Positions 34,517 to 43,025 of a DNA stretch of 64,000 nucleotides are shown here, piece after piece. This DNA comes from an uncultured Paracoccaceae bacterium. Its GTDB lineage: Bacteria; Pseudomonadota; Alphaproteobacteria; Rhodobacterales; Rhodobacteraceae. The DNA lies in the NCBI GenBank assembly GCA_938092015.1, contig CALKOT010000004.1, forward strand, positions 29,556-93,555, given 5' to 3'. Positions within the stretch are counted from its first letter, which is position 1; each line of letters opens with the position of its first letter. The notes beneath the pieces were generated by a model, which saw nothing but the letters and a program-made list of their open reading frames with translations, was not told the DNA's origin and ran no database searches. The translations under genes and the position numbers were made by a program.

Positions 34517-35011
34517 TTAATCATCGGCGGCTTTCGGTTCTTCGATATTGGCGATCAGTTTGCTGAGTTTATCGCCTGCGTCTGGCATCATGCTGAGATC
34601 AATTTCAGTCTCGAACACGCCGCCGTCGTTACAAAAGCGGCGTGAAATTTCCTTGCCAGCCTTGAACACCAAAACGCCGGAAAAATCCCGAGCGCCTGTC
34701 AAATCGCTGTTGGGCGCTGACCAGATGTTAAACACGACATAGCTGTAATTACCTCGCTGAAAGCGAAGCATTTTGTTTTCAGCGCGATTGTAAAGGTCAT
34801 AGCGCCAACTGGCTGTGCCGCCCGTCAGTGGGCTTTCCAGTGTTAGTTCTGGCGCGCCTTCGGGGCCATGTTCGTATTTCAACTGACCATCCTAAACGAT
34901 CAAAGATAGATGTTTTTGGCCGATCTGGCAGTAAAACAGATCACCCTTTGCCTGGGCGATGCCTAAGAAGGCGCCAATGGTCACCATCGCAAGAAGGATT
35001 GCGCGGGGCAT
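34517..35011 (-). pseudogene. Exported protein gene interrupted by an in-frame amber codon
   Basis: Reading from ATG 35011 gives a signal-peptide-bearing start (MPRAILLAMVTIGAFLGIA, then QAKGDLFYCQIGQKHLSLIV) of 39 residues, then a TAG at 34892-34894, then an uninterrupted continuation in the same frame (DGQLKYEHGPEGAPELTLES) for 124 residues to the stop at 34517. The two parts look like one periplasmic protein: the segment around the stop should form consecutive beta strands. The ATG lies one base after the deoD stop, as expected for an operon gene. The likeliest reading is a recent nonsense mutation or a sequencing error. Downstream translation could restart at TTG 34882, but without a signal peptide. 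No family recognised. Confidence 0.75.
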
Positions 35012-35012
35012 G

Positions 35013-35717
35013 TCAGTCGAACGCGGCCTTCAACGCAATTTCAACCATATCGCCAAAGCTGCGTTCGCGGTCCTCTGACGGCAGTTCCTCACCCGTTTCC
35101 AGATCATCACTGACGGTCAACACAGCTAAAGCATGGGCGTCGTGGCGGGCGGCGAGAGTGTACAACTCTGCTGCTTCCATCTCGACAGCCAGACAGCCGT
35201 GGCGGACCAGTTGCTCCATCCGTTCTGGTCGCTCGTCGTAAAACGTATCCGACGAATAGATTCCGCCGATATGGATAGGCGAGGCGCTGTCCTTCGCTGC
35301 TTGCGCGGCTGCATTCAGCAGGCCCCAGTCAGCGCAGGGCGCCAGATTGACACCACGCAGAATGCCAGTGGATGGAGTGTTGACCGACGATGCTGTCATC
35401 GCCAGCACGACATCACGAACTTTCACATGGTTCGCCATGCCGCCGCATGACCCTATGCGGATCAACGTTTTGACACCGTAATCGCGGATCATCTCGTTCA
35501 CGTAGATGCTGAGCGTTGGCATCCCCATGCCCGACCCGTGGATCGTCACCGGGTGGCCATTCCACGTTCCGGTATAGCCCAGCATGCCACGCACTTTGTT
35601 GATGAGTTTTGGCTCATCCAGAAATGTCTCTGCCGCCCATTTAGCACGATAAGGATCGCCGGGGAGGAGGACAGTTTCGGCAATATCACCAGGCGCCGCA
35701 CCGATGTGAATGCTCAT
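35013..35717 (-). CDS. deoD: Purine-nucleoside phosphorylase DeoD
   Basis: Phosphorolysis of purine (deoxy)nucleosides to free base and (deoxy)ribose 1-phosphate. The 234-residue hexameric-type enzyme shows [20 protein letters not shown] with the phosphate-binding residues, [40 protein letters not shown] with the ribose-binding Glu, and [13 protein letters not shown] with the catalytic Asp. The length is standard. Its ATG overlaps the stop of the alpha/beta hydrolase gene, and the amber-interrupted gene follows. It could feed purine bases into the urate pathway encoded further along, though the genes are 18 kb apart. Confidence 0.94.
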   Translation of the reverse strand: MSIHIGAAPGDIAETVLLPGDPYRAKWAAETFLDEPKLINKVRGMLGYTGTWNGHPVTIHGSGMGMPTLSIYVNEMIRDYGVKTLIRIGSCGGMANHVKVRDVVLAMTASSVNTPSTGILRGVNLAPCADWGLLNAAAQAAKDSASPIHIGGIYSSDTFYDERPERMEQLVRHGCLAVEMEAAELYTLAARHDAHALAVLTVSDDLETGEELPSEDRERSFGDMVEIALKAAFD

Positions 35718-36667
35718 GAGAAGATGTCTTTCAAAAAGGCTGCGCCTGCCGCCCGCGCTTCTTTTGCGATGGTGATGTCGAACATATCAAAGGCATGGAC
35801 GCCGCCGGGATAGACGTTCACCGCCGCCTCGGACCCTGCAACCATCCAGCGCTGGGCCATGAACAACGTATCGTCGATCAAAGGGTCGACGGTGCCGACC
35901 TGAAACAGGGCGGGCGGCATGCCTGATAGGTCGGCGAGGATCGGCGACGCCTGAGCCGAGCGCAGCAGTGACGGATCATCGCCAACCAGATTGTCAGCGA
36001 ACCAGTCGACAGTGGGCGTGGACAGGATCATGTTGCGATCGCCCCAGTTCGCCATGGACGGCGTCATCGCCAGATCAAATACGCCGTAGTGGAAGAGGGC
36101 GCCATGCACCGCATCCCCTATGCCGCGCGCCTTCAGCCGGTTCAGCGTGACGGCTGACAAATGCGCCCCCGCGCTTTCGCCACCTATGGCGATGCGGTCT
36201 GTGCCGTATTTTTTGGCCAGTTCTTCGATCACCCAAACCGCAGCGGCTTCGCAATCGTCTGCACAGGCAGGCCATGGTTCCTCTGGCCCTAGGCGGTATT
36301 TGATGGATACGCAGACGCAACCGGTTTCAGCCGCAAGGTACTGCATCCAGTCATCGCACTGCGTGGGTGAGCCAATGGTCCAGCCGCCGCCGTGGATGTG
36401 GATGAAGATCCCGGATGGGTCGCCCTTTGGCAGGCTGATCCGCACTTCACCGGCTTCAGTTGGCGCTGGGCGCCAGTCGGAGCCATCCAATGGCCCGCCT
36501 GATGGAAGAAGGCCTTTGCCTTCGAGCCGAGCTTGCCTCGTGAGGGCGGGCGGGACCTCATGCAGGGCAGGGCCTTCAGCAAGGGCGGCCTCTAGCCATT
36601 CGTTGAACTTGGCCGTCTCGGCGCTGATGCTTTCGGGGCGGAAGACCGCTGGATCGATTGTGAACAT
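35714..36667 (-). CDS. Alpha/beta hydrolase, hormone-sensitive-lipase type
   Basis: A 317-residue esterase or lipase of the HSL (bacterial family IV) group. The oxyanion-hole motif HGGGWTIG lies near residue 91, the nucleophile serine is in [11 protein letters not shown] near residue 160, and the catalytic Asp and His are suggested by [13 protein letters not shown] and [11 protein letters not shown]. No signal peptide is present, so it acts in the cytoplasm. The substrate is likely a short-chain acyl ester or amide. It is the first gene of a - strand unit with deoD and is divergent from an acyl-CoA dehydrogenase gene. Confidence 0.88.
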   Translation of the reverse strand: MFTIDPAVFRPESISAETAKFNEWLEAALAEGPALHEVPPALTRQARLEGKGLLPSGGPLDGSDWRPAPTEAGEVRISLPKGDPSGIFIHIHGGGWTIGSPTQCDDWMQYLAAETGCVCVSIKYRLGPEEPWPACADDCEAAAVWVIEELAKKYGTDRIAIGGESAGAHLSAVTLNRLKARGIGDAVHGALFHYGVFDLAMTPSMANWGDRNMILSTPTVDWFADNLVGDDPSLLRSAQASPILADLSGMPPALFQVGTVDPLIDDTLFMAQRWMVAGSEAAVNVYPGGVHAFDMFDITIAKEARAAGAAFLKDIFS

Positions 36668-36775
36668 GAGCAGAGGTTAGGCGTCTTTTGGCGCGGCGCA
36701 AAGGCGCCCCGGCGTCTGTCTTGTTCTTATTCCATCGCTTTGCAAAATGTGGCCTACCAGCCCGGAGGCAGCCCC

Positions 36776-37918
36776 ATGATCAACCCATTTGAAACCGAAG
36801 ACCGCGCAGCGTTTCGCAAGACTATGGCTGACTTCATCGCCGCGGAGGTGATCCCCTATGTCGATGAGTGGGACGAAGCGGGCGAGGTGCCGTGGGAGCT
36901 ACATCAGAAATTCGGCGCCCTGGGCGTTTTCAGCTTTGGCATTGACGAAAAATACGGTGGGCTTGGGTTCGACGACGTGTTCCTGCGTGTGATCTATTCG
37001 GAGGAATTGGCGAAATGCGGCGCTGGCGGCGTTGGCGCTGCGATTGGCGGTCGGAATATCTCGATCGAGCCAATTTCACGCCTCGCTTCCGAAGACATCC
37101 GGAACCGCGCGCTGCCTGAAATCATTTCGGGCCGAAAGGGATCTTCCCTCAGCATCACAGAACCCGGTGGCGGATCGGACGTTGCAAACATGAAAACGAC
37201 GGCAAAGCGGGACGGTAACCATTTTGTCTTGAATGGGTCCAAAACCTTCATCACTGGCGGCATGAAATCTGACTATTTCGTCGTCGGCGCCCGCACGGGC
37301 GAGGGCGGGTTGAATGGCATCTCGCTGTTTTTTGTTGAGGCCGATGCGCCCGGTTTCTCGCGTTCTCCACTGCCTAAAAAGATGGGCTGGTGGGCGTCGG
37401 ATCAGGCGACGCTTTACTTCGACAATTGCCGCGTCCCGGCCGAGAACATGATGGGGGAGGAGGATCGCGGATTCCTCGCGATCATGAACAATTTCAACTA
37501 CGAGCGGGTCAGCATGATGGCCAGTTGCGTTGGTGGGATGAAGGCCTGTCTTGAGGACAGCATCGCCTGGGCGCAGGAGCGTGAGACCTTTGGCAAACCG
37601 ATGATCCGCCATCAGGTAATCCGTCACAAGATCGCGGACATGTCGATGAAGATCGACGCGACTGAGGCCTATGTGAACCAAATCTGCTGGGCGATGAACG
37701 AGGGGCATAAGCCCGTCGCCGAGATTTCAAAAGGTAAGGTCTTTGCCACGCAAGCGCTGACCTGGGTGGCGAACGAGGCGATGCAGATCATGGGCGGCGC
37801 CGGGTATTTGCGTGGTAATCGCATCGAGCGGACCTATCGTGAGACGAAAGTGATGGCGATTGGCGGCGGGTCGGAGGAAATTCTGCGTGATCTGGCAGTG
37901 AGGCAGATGGGTCTTTGA
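36776..37918 (+). CDS. Acyl-CoA dehydrogenase
   Basis: A 380-residue FAD-dependent acyl-CoA dehydrogenase introducing a 2,3-double bond into acyl-CoA. Domain order is helical N-terminus (NPFETEDRAAFRKTMADFIA), beta domain with SLSITEPGGGSDVANMKTTA and NGSKTFITGG, and the C-terminal helical bundle with ERETFGKPMIRHQVIRHKIA and IMGGAGYLRGNRIERTYRE. The catalytic base in many family members is a Glu near YRE. The ATG at 36776 has GGAGG (CCCGGAGGCAG) upstream; an upstream TTG at 36740 is unnecessary. The acyl chain specificity cannot be read. Confidence 0.92.
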   Translation: MINPFETEDRAAFRKTMADFIAAEVIPYVDEWDEAGEVPWELHQKFGALGVFSFGIDEKYGGLGFDDVFLRVIYSEELAKCGAGGVGAAIGGRNISIEPISRLASEDIRNRALPEIISGRKGSSLSITEPGGGSDVANMKTTAKRDGNHFVLNGSKTFITGGMKSDYFVVGARTGEGGLNGISLFFVEADAPGFSRSPLPKKMGWWASDQATLYFDNCRVPAENMMGEEDRGFLAIMNNFNYERVSMMASCVGGMKACLEDSIAWAQERETFGKPMIRHQVIRHKIADMSMKIDATEAYVNQICWAMNEGHKPVAEISKGKVFATQALTWVANEAMQIMGGAGYLRGNRIERTYRETKVMAIGGGSEEILRDLAVRQMGL

Positions 37919-38071
37919 TCCAGAAACGCCCCCGACAGCGTGTGTCCAAAGACAATCGGGCAAGCAAAAAGGTGCAGCGCGGTCAGCGTTGATATCTGTT
38001 TGCTGAATTTCCTTGGCGCCCGGCCCGGGTCGGGGCACGATAAAGCTGCTATTGTAATTAAAGGACGCGCC

Positions 38072-38731
38072 ATGCCGGTATTTCAACATGACATCGATAT
38101 TCCCCGTTTGAGTGATGAAGCGCTGGCGAAGTGGCGCGATATTCCTGCCGCGGTCGCTTCAGACTGCCTGGGCCGCAGTCAGGCGATGCAAGGCGCAATC
38201 AAGCCTGTCGACCGATCCATGCGCATTGTCGCGCAGGCGCGCACGGTCGAAGTCATGGTCGCCGACAACAGTGCATTACATGCCGCCGTCGGTGTTTGCC
38301 GCCCGGGCGAGGTGCTGGTCTGTGATGCGCATGCCTACGAAGATCAGGCGATCTGGGGCGGGCTGATGACCCGATCGGCCCACGACAAAGGCCTCGCAGG
38401 GCTGGTTATCGACGGCGCAGTCCGTGACACGGATGAAATCATCGAAATGGGCTTTAACGTGTTTTCCCGCGCCATCGTTCCCTGTGGCCCTCACAAGGGG
38501 TTTGGCGGGGTGATTGACGCACCGATTTCATGTGGCGGCGTTGTCGTAGCCCCGGGTGATCTAATCATCGGCGATGCAGATGGCGTTACGGTCGTGCCTT
38601 TCGCCAAGCTGGAAGCAACTTTCGAAGCGGCGGAAGCAATACTGGCGAAGGAAGCGCGGGCGTTGGAATCCCTCGCGAACGGTGGGTCATTGGCCGAAGT
38701 TTATGGTGTTCCCGACATCACGATGATCTGA
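38072..38731 (+). CDS. RraA-family aldolase/decarboxylase-like protein
   Basis: A 219-residue protein of the RraA family (class II 4-hydroxy-4-methyl-2-oxoglutarate aldolase / oxaloacetate decarboxylase fold). Signs are AAVASDCLGRSQAMQGAIKP, AVGVCRPGEVLVCDAHAYED with a metal-ligand Asp, WGGLMTRSAHDKGLAGLVID, GAVRDTDEI and GGVVVAPGDLIIGDADGVTVV. Bacterial members vary: some are RNase E inhibitors, while others cleave 4-carboxy-4-hydroxy-2-oxoadipate. The ATG at 38072 was chosen because family similarity begins there; the frame is open further upstream. It converges on the metalloprotease-like gene 15 bp away. Confidence 0.85.
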   Translation: MPVFQHDIDIPRLSDEALAKWRDIPAAVASDCLGRSQAMQGAIKPVDRSMRIVAQARTVEVMVADNSALHAAVGVCRPGEVLVCDAHAYEDQAIWGGLMTRSAHDKGLAGLVIDGAVRDTDEIIEMGFNVFSRAIVPCGPHKGFGGVIDAPISCGGVVVAPGDLIIGDADGVTVVPFAKLEATFEAAEAILAKEARALESLANGGSLAEVYGVPDITMI

Positions 38732-38746
38732 GGTTTGACGCGGTCC

Positions 38747-39523
38747 TCAGGCGACCTGACGCCGGCGAAACCCTGCCATCAGCATCAAAGCGCCAAATAG
38801 TGCAGGCAGGGTCGCAGGCAGTGGTACGGCAGTTACCGGCGAAAGGAACAACAGTTCGCTGGAAGCGATTACAACTGCGTTTTGTTCAGAAAAACTCGGT
38901 AGAAAGTTTTCACCATTGTAGTTCGACTGACTGATCGACGGGAACAACAGGTTTGTCGAAGAAGGCGCCAATTCGTGCTCACCGCCCAAGACATGGCCGA
39001 TTTCGTGGGCAAGCACAGCAGTCGTGAGCCGCTCTATCGCGTCACCACCGCCCTGCAAAACAGATGTATTCTCTACAATGCCAAATGGAGAGAACTCGGC
39101 GTCAACAAAGGCGACGCCTAGCGTTGGCTCCAGCAGATCATTGGTGAAGCCCATGTAGACTGTGTTGGGATCAATATCAAAGAGCACGCCCGGACCAGAG
39201 ATCAGATCAAATGAATCTGTAAATTGGCGCAGCGCGCCTCCAATCAATTGACCATTTTCATCTGCAACGGCAGGAATGATCTTGCTGTCGCCATTGCATT
39301 CCAAGATCAGATCGTTGTCCACGATCGTGCTCAGGACGTTCACGTTGATGTCGATCTGGGTGTAGATCGACTGCAGATACCCGACATCGATACCGGGTAC
39401 GTTGCATGTCGCAGCGCCCTCGCAAATCGTAATAAGTTGCAGGTTGAAACCCTGAGTGGCGGCTTTGGCGGACGAAATTGAGGTGACGGCGAGAAGCGCT
39501 AGGCATGCAATGATGAACTTCAT
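38747..39523 (-). CDS. Exported metzincin-like protein with VPLPA-CTERM sorting signal
   Basis: A 258-residue exported protein. It has a signal peptide (MKFIIACLALLAVTSISSAKA), a zinc-protease motif HEIGHVLGGEH (HExxHxxGxxH, about residues 172-182), and a C-terminal VPLPATLPALFGALMLMAGF followed by RRR, a VPLPA-CTERM tail recognised by an exosortase. Two cysteine pairs (ICEGAATC and LECNGD) suggest a disulfide-bonded ectodomain. The usual Met-turn methionine after the zinc motif appears replaced (TNLLFPS). It may be a surface or exopolymer-associated protease, or an inactive relative. The ATG at 39523 gives the signal peptide; upstream in-frame residues do not resemble one. Confidence 0.82.
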   Translation of the reverse strand: MKFIIACLALLAVTSISSAKAATQGFNLQLITICEGAATCNVPGIDVGYLQSIYTQIDINVNVLSTIVDNDLILECNGDSKIIPAVADENGQLIGGALRQFTDSFDLISGPGVLFDIDPNTVYMGFTNDLLEPTLGVAFVDAEFSPFGIVENTSVLQGGGDAIERLTTAVLAHEIGHVLGGEHELAPSSTNLLFPSISQSNYNGENFLPSFSEQNAVVIASSELLFLSPVTAVPLPATLPALFGALMLMAGFRRRQVA

Positions 39524-39722
39524 CGTCGAAACACTTTCCTGGCTGCGAATCTCATCCTGCCGACACTCGCAGGATTTCCGCTGATTACACATGACGTTCG
39601 TCACAGGCTAATGCGATCAAGCATGCCGGATCAATCCAAGATTACGGTCATTTTCACGCGGCCTTGGCAATGAAGCATAGCGTCGCTTGCGATGGGGCGC
39701 TGATGGGCGTTTAACAGGCTTT

Positions 39723-40919
39723 ATGACACATGCGCCTCTGAACCCGTTACTGACCCAAGCCCTCGCCTCACCAATCATGGAGGCGGGCGGATGGGTGTCC
39801 GCTAATCCGCCGCCGCCCGAGCGCCCATTGATTGATCTTAGTCAGGCTGTGCCTGCCGGCGCACCTGCATTGCCTATCAGGCAAGCCATTGCAGACGCCG
39901 CGCTGAATGACGCTGCTGCGCATCTATATTGCTCAGTCCTTGGCCGCGATCCGTTGCGAGAAGCGATTGCTGATACGTGGGCAGATCTATATGGCGGTCA
40001 GATCAAAGCAGCGAATGTCGGCGTCACGGCGGGGTGCAATCAGGCGTTCTGCGCCGCGATCCTGTCGCTGGCCGGGCCGGGGGATGAGGTGATTCTGCCG
40101 ACGCCCTGGTACTTTAACCACAAGATGTGGCTGGACATGTCGGGTATCGCAGCCGTTCCGCTAGCGACCAATCAGGACTGCCTGCCTGATGTGGAAACGG
40201 CTGCTAGCCTGATTACAGATCGAACCCGCGCCATTGCGCTGGTTAGTCCGAACAACCCTACCGGTGTGGAATATCCGCCAAAGTTGTTGCGCGATTTGCT
40301 GGCGTTGGCGGCAGAGAAGGGCATCGCGCTGATCGTTGATGAGACCTATCGCGACTATCATTCAGCCGATGGTGCGCCGCACGATCTGTTTGCGCAGCCG
40401 AATTGGGCCGATAACTTCATCCATCTATATAGCTTTTCCAAGATCATGCGCCTGACCGGCCATCGCACTGGGGCTGTCATCGCCTCAGAATCGCGAATAG
40501 CTCAGATTGAAAAGTTCCTCGACACAGTGACCATCTGCCCGTCCCAGATGGGGCAGATTGGCGCCCTTAAGGGGTTGGAGACGCTGACGGAAACACAAGC
40601 GACAGAACGCGCCGTGTTCGATGGTCGACGCGCTGCACTGCAGGCCGAATTTGCTGCGGGAATCGGCGATTGGCGGCTGATCGGATCAGGCGCCTATTTT
40701 GCTTATGTTGAACATCCATTCGACGCCTCGAGCCATGATATTTGCCAGCAGCTGGTCGCCGATCAGTCAGTCCTTATCCTGCCGGGGGTATTTTTTGGCC
40801 CGACACGTGCAGAGGGGGGCGACGGGTTTGCAGAGAAAACCTGCCGTATCGCCTTTGCGAATGTGGATGAGGCAGGCATCGCGGAAATGGCGAACCGGCT
40901 GCGGGCATTTACAGTCTGA
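39723..40919 (+). CDS. Class I/II PLP-dependent aminotransferase
   Basis: A 398-residue fold-type I aminotransferase. The protein shows the substrate-binding N-terminal stretch (PLIDLSQAVPAGAPALPI), VGVTAGCNQAFCAAILSLAG, ALVSPNNPTGVEYPPKLLRD, VDETYRDYH, and the PLP lysine in LYSFSKIMRLTGHRTGAV. The final arginine-containing ETCRIAFAN-like segment (KTCRIAFANVDEAGIAEMA) is typical. Substrate specificity (aspartate, aromatic or other) is not clear. The ATG at 39723 was taken over the upstream TTG. The gene lies alone between the divergent metalloprotease gene and the ppiD-trpE unit. Confidence 0.9.
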   Translation: MTHAPLNPLLTQALASPIMEAGGWVSANPPPPERPLIDLSQAVPAGAPALPIRQAIADAALNDAAAHLYCSVLGRDPLREAIADTWADLYGGQIKAANVGVTAGCNQAFCAAILSLAGPGDEVILPTPWYFNHKMWLDMSGIAAVPLATNQDCLPDVETAASLITDRTRAIALVSPNNPTGVEYPPKLLRDLLALAAEKGIALIVDETYRDYHSADGAPHDLFAQPNWADNFIHLYSFSKIMRLTGHRTGAVIASESRIAQIEKFLDTVTICPSQMGQIGALKGLETLTETQATERAVFDGRRAALQAEFAAGIGDWRLIGSGAYFAYVEHPFDASSHDICQQLVADQSVLILPGVFFGPTRAEGGDGFAEKTCRIAFANVDEAGIAEMANRLRAFTV

Positions 40920-41031
40920 ATTTTGGTCTGACGCCTACATCGCGAAGGTTTGCGCAAGGGCCGCTTGAACCCCGCCCGCGCCCCGCATATGGTCCGCCGT
41001 CCAATAGCGATTTGATCTTCCGACGGATCGT

Positions 41032-41095
41032 GTGGCGTTTTGAAATCCGAAGACGAGATTGCGTCAGAAAACGCAGTCGGATTTCAAAACGCCAC
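41032..41095. repeat. 19-bp perfect inverted repeat upstream of ppiD
   Basis: GTGGCGTTTTGAAATCCGA (41032-41050) is perfectly complementary in inverted orientation to TCGGATTTCAAAACGCCAC (41077-41095), with a 26-nt loop that itself can form a small GCGT/ACGC stem. It ends 41 bp before the ppiD ATG, in the 217-bp gap after the aminotransferase gene. There is no T tract on the + side. It may be an RNA regulatory hairpin or a remnant of a small mobile repeat. Confidence 0.7.
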
Positions 41096-41136
41096 GTCGT
41101 TTGATCAACACGCTTCAAGGGGAGAAGAGGCGAGAA

Positions 41137-43023
41137 ATGCTCGAATTCGTACGTAAAGCGGTCAAGTCTTGGGTGGCCAAAATCCTGCTCGGCATACTGG
41201 TCGCCAGTTTTGCTGTTTTCGGCATTGGCGACGTGTTCTCGAACAGCCTCGGCTCTTCAGTCGCATCGGTTGGAAATCAGAAAGTTTCGGCTGAACGGTT
41301 TCTGGCCGCTTTCAATGGCGAAATACGCGGCGCATCGCAGCGGTTTGGTCAGCCGATCGACACGCAGCTTGCACGGCAACTGGGGCTCGACCAGCAGGTG
41401 CTAAGCCGAATGGCAGCAGAAGCCACGCTTGATCAAATCATGGAAGACCTTTCGATCTCAGCCCCGGATTCTGCGGTTGCTGACACGATTGTTGCCGATC
41501 CCAGCTTTCAGGCCGCCGGTCAGTTCGACGATGCACAATATAAATACCTGATCGCACAGAACGGCTTCAGCATCGAAGGTTACGAAGACCAGACACGGCG
41601 CGCTCTTGCGCGCAATCAATTGACCGCAGCGCTGGTCGCTGGCGCCACTGCGCCTGCAGGTGCAGCCGAAGCTTTGTTCGCCTATCAAGGCGAACAGCGT
41701 CGCATCGATTACATCACCCTCAGCATCACTGACCACGCTGAAGATCCGGGCCAGCTGGATGATGCGACGCTTGCTGCGCATCATGAAGCGAATCCAGATC
41801 AGTTTTCTGCACCGGAAATGCGCGATGCGGTCTACCTGCATGTAAGCATTGACGAAATGGCGAAGGATTTTGCCGTCGATGAGGGCGAATTGCGGGCGCT
41901 ATACGATGCGCGCACCAGCATCTATTCCCAGCCTGAACAGCGCGACCTTTACCAAACTATTTTTGATAGCGAAGCAGACGCCACCGCCGCCAAAGCCCGT
42001 ATAGATGCGGGTGAAGTAGACTTTGATGCGTTGTTGGCAGAGCGGGGCGAGACCCGTGCAGATACATCGCTGGGTGAAGTAACGCGGGGTGATCTTGCCG
42101 AGGCGACGGCTGACGCCGCATTCGATGCCGCCAATGAAGGCGTGGCGGGCCCTGTGGACACCGGGTTTGGTTTCGCACTTATTGATGTCGCAGCGATTAC
42201 ACCGGCTGAAACGATCCCGTTTGAAGATGCAAGGGATGAACTTGCAATCGATCTGCAGCGTGAAGCGGCGGTTGATGCGGCGCCAGGTCTCGCCGGTGAG
42301 ATTGATGATCTGCGCGCAGGTGGATCTACGCTTGAAGAAATCGCAACGGAACTGGGTTTGAAGTTGGGTGAGGCTAAAGGCGTCTCCGCTGAAAATCGTG
42401 CAGACGATCTGACTGGTGACCCGGCATTCATCTCTGATCTGTTCGCCTCAGAAGAAGGTGAAGAACGGGACGTTGTCGAAACTGATGACGGTGGCTACTT
42501 CGTGCAGCGCCTGGATGGTGTGACTGAGGCAGCCTTGCGCCCGCTGGATGATGTGCGCGCGGAAGTCATGGCGCATTGGCGGTCAACCCAACTGGCCGAA
42601 TCCCTTCGCGCCCGCGCTGAAGCATTGGTTGAACGGCTGGATGATGGCGAACAACTTGCCATTGTTGCTGATGAGCTGAGTGTCGATGTTCAGACCGAAG
42701 GCCCGAAAACCCGCGCCGAAGGTTGGGCGGCGATCACAGCCGAATTGGTTGAAGGCGTTTTCGGGGCCCAGATGGGGGGCGCTGGGTTTTCTGCGACGCC
42801 AAATGCGCCGGGCCTTGTGACCATCGCAGTTGTCGTTGGCATAGAGGCGCCCGAGGCGGATGATGATCGTTTGACGGCATTGCAGACTCAGTTGAATCAG
42901 ATGGCTGGCTCTGACGCGCTGCAGCTGTTTCTTAGCGCCAAGCAGGTTGAGGCAGGCGTAACTATCAACACCCAGCTTCTGGAATCGCTGCTTAGCCAGA
43001 CCGGCGGCCACGGCGGCTACTGA
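41137..43023 (+). CDS. ppiD: Peptidyl-prolyl cis-trans isomerase D (SurA-N/parvulin type)
   Basis: A membrane-anchored periplasmic chaperone of outer-membrane protein folding. The 628-residue protein starts with a cytoplasmic stub and one membrane helix (VAKILLGILVASFAVFGIGD), followed by the SurA-like N-terminal chaperone domain (VASVGNQKVSAERFLAAFNG), a parvulin-like domain in the middle (FDALLAERGETRADTSLGEV, FGFALIDV), and a C-terminal chaperone domain. The ATG at 41137 was preferred over an upstream in-frame codon because the family begins MLEFVRKAVKSWVAK. It is followed three bases later by trpE, a common Rhodobacterales arrangement. Confidence 0.9.
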   Translation: MLEFVRKAVKSWVAKILLGILVASFAVFGIGDVFSNSLGSSVASVGNQKVSAERFLAAFNGEIRGASQRFGQPIDTQLARQLGLDQQVLSRMAAEATLDQIMEDLSISAPDSAVADTIVADPSFQAAGQFDDAQYKYLIAQNGFSIEGYEDQTRRALARNQLTAALVAGATAPAGAAEALFAYQGEQRRIDYITLSITDHAEDPGQLDDATLAAHHEANPDQFSAPEMRDAVYLHVSIDEMAKDFAVDEGELRALYDARTSIYSQPEQRDLYQTIFDSEADATAAKARIDAGEVDFDALLAERGETRADTSLGEVTRGDLAEATADAAFDAANEGVAGPVDTGFGFALIDVAAITPAETIPFEDARDELAIDLQREAAVDAAPGLAGEIDDLRAGGSTLEEIATELGLKLGEAKGVSAENRADDLTGDPAFISDLFASEEGEERDVVETDDGGYFVQRLDGVTEAALRPLDDVRAEVMAHWRSTQLAESLRARAEALVERLDDGEQLAIVADELSVDVQTEGPKTRAEGWAAITAELVEGVFGAQMGGAGFSATPNAPGLVTIAVVVGIEAPEADDDRLTALQTQLNQMAGSDALQLFLSAKQVEAGVTINTQLLESLLSQTGGHGGY

Positions 43024-43025
43024 CG

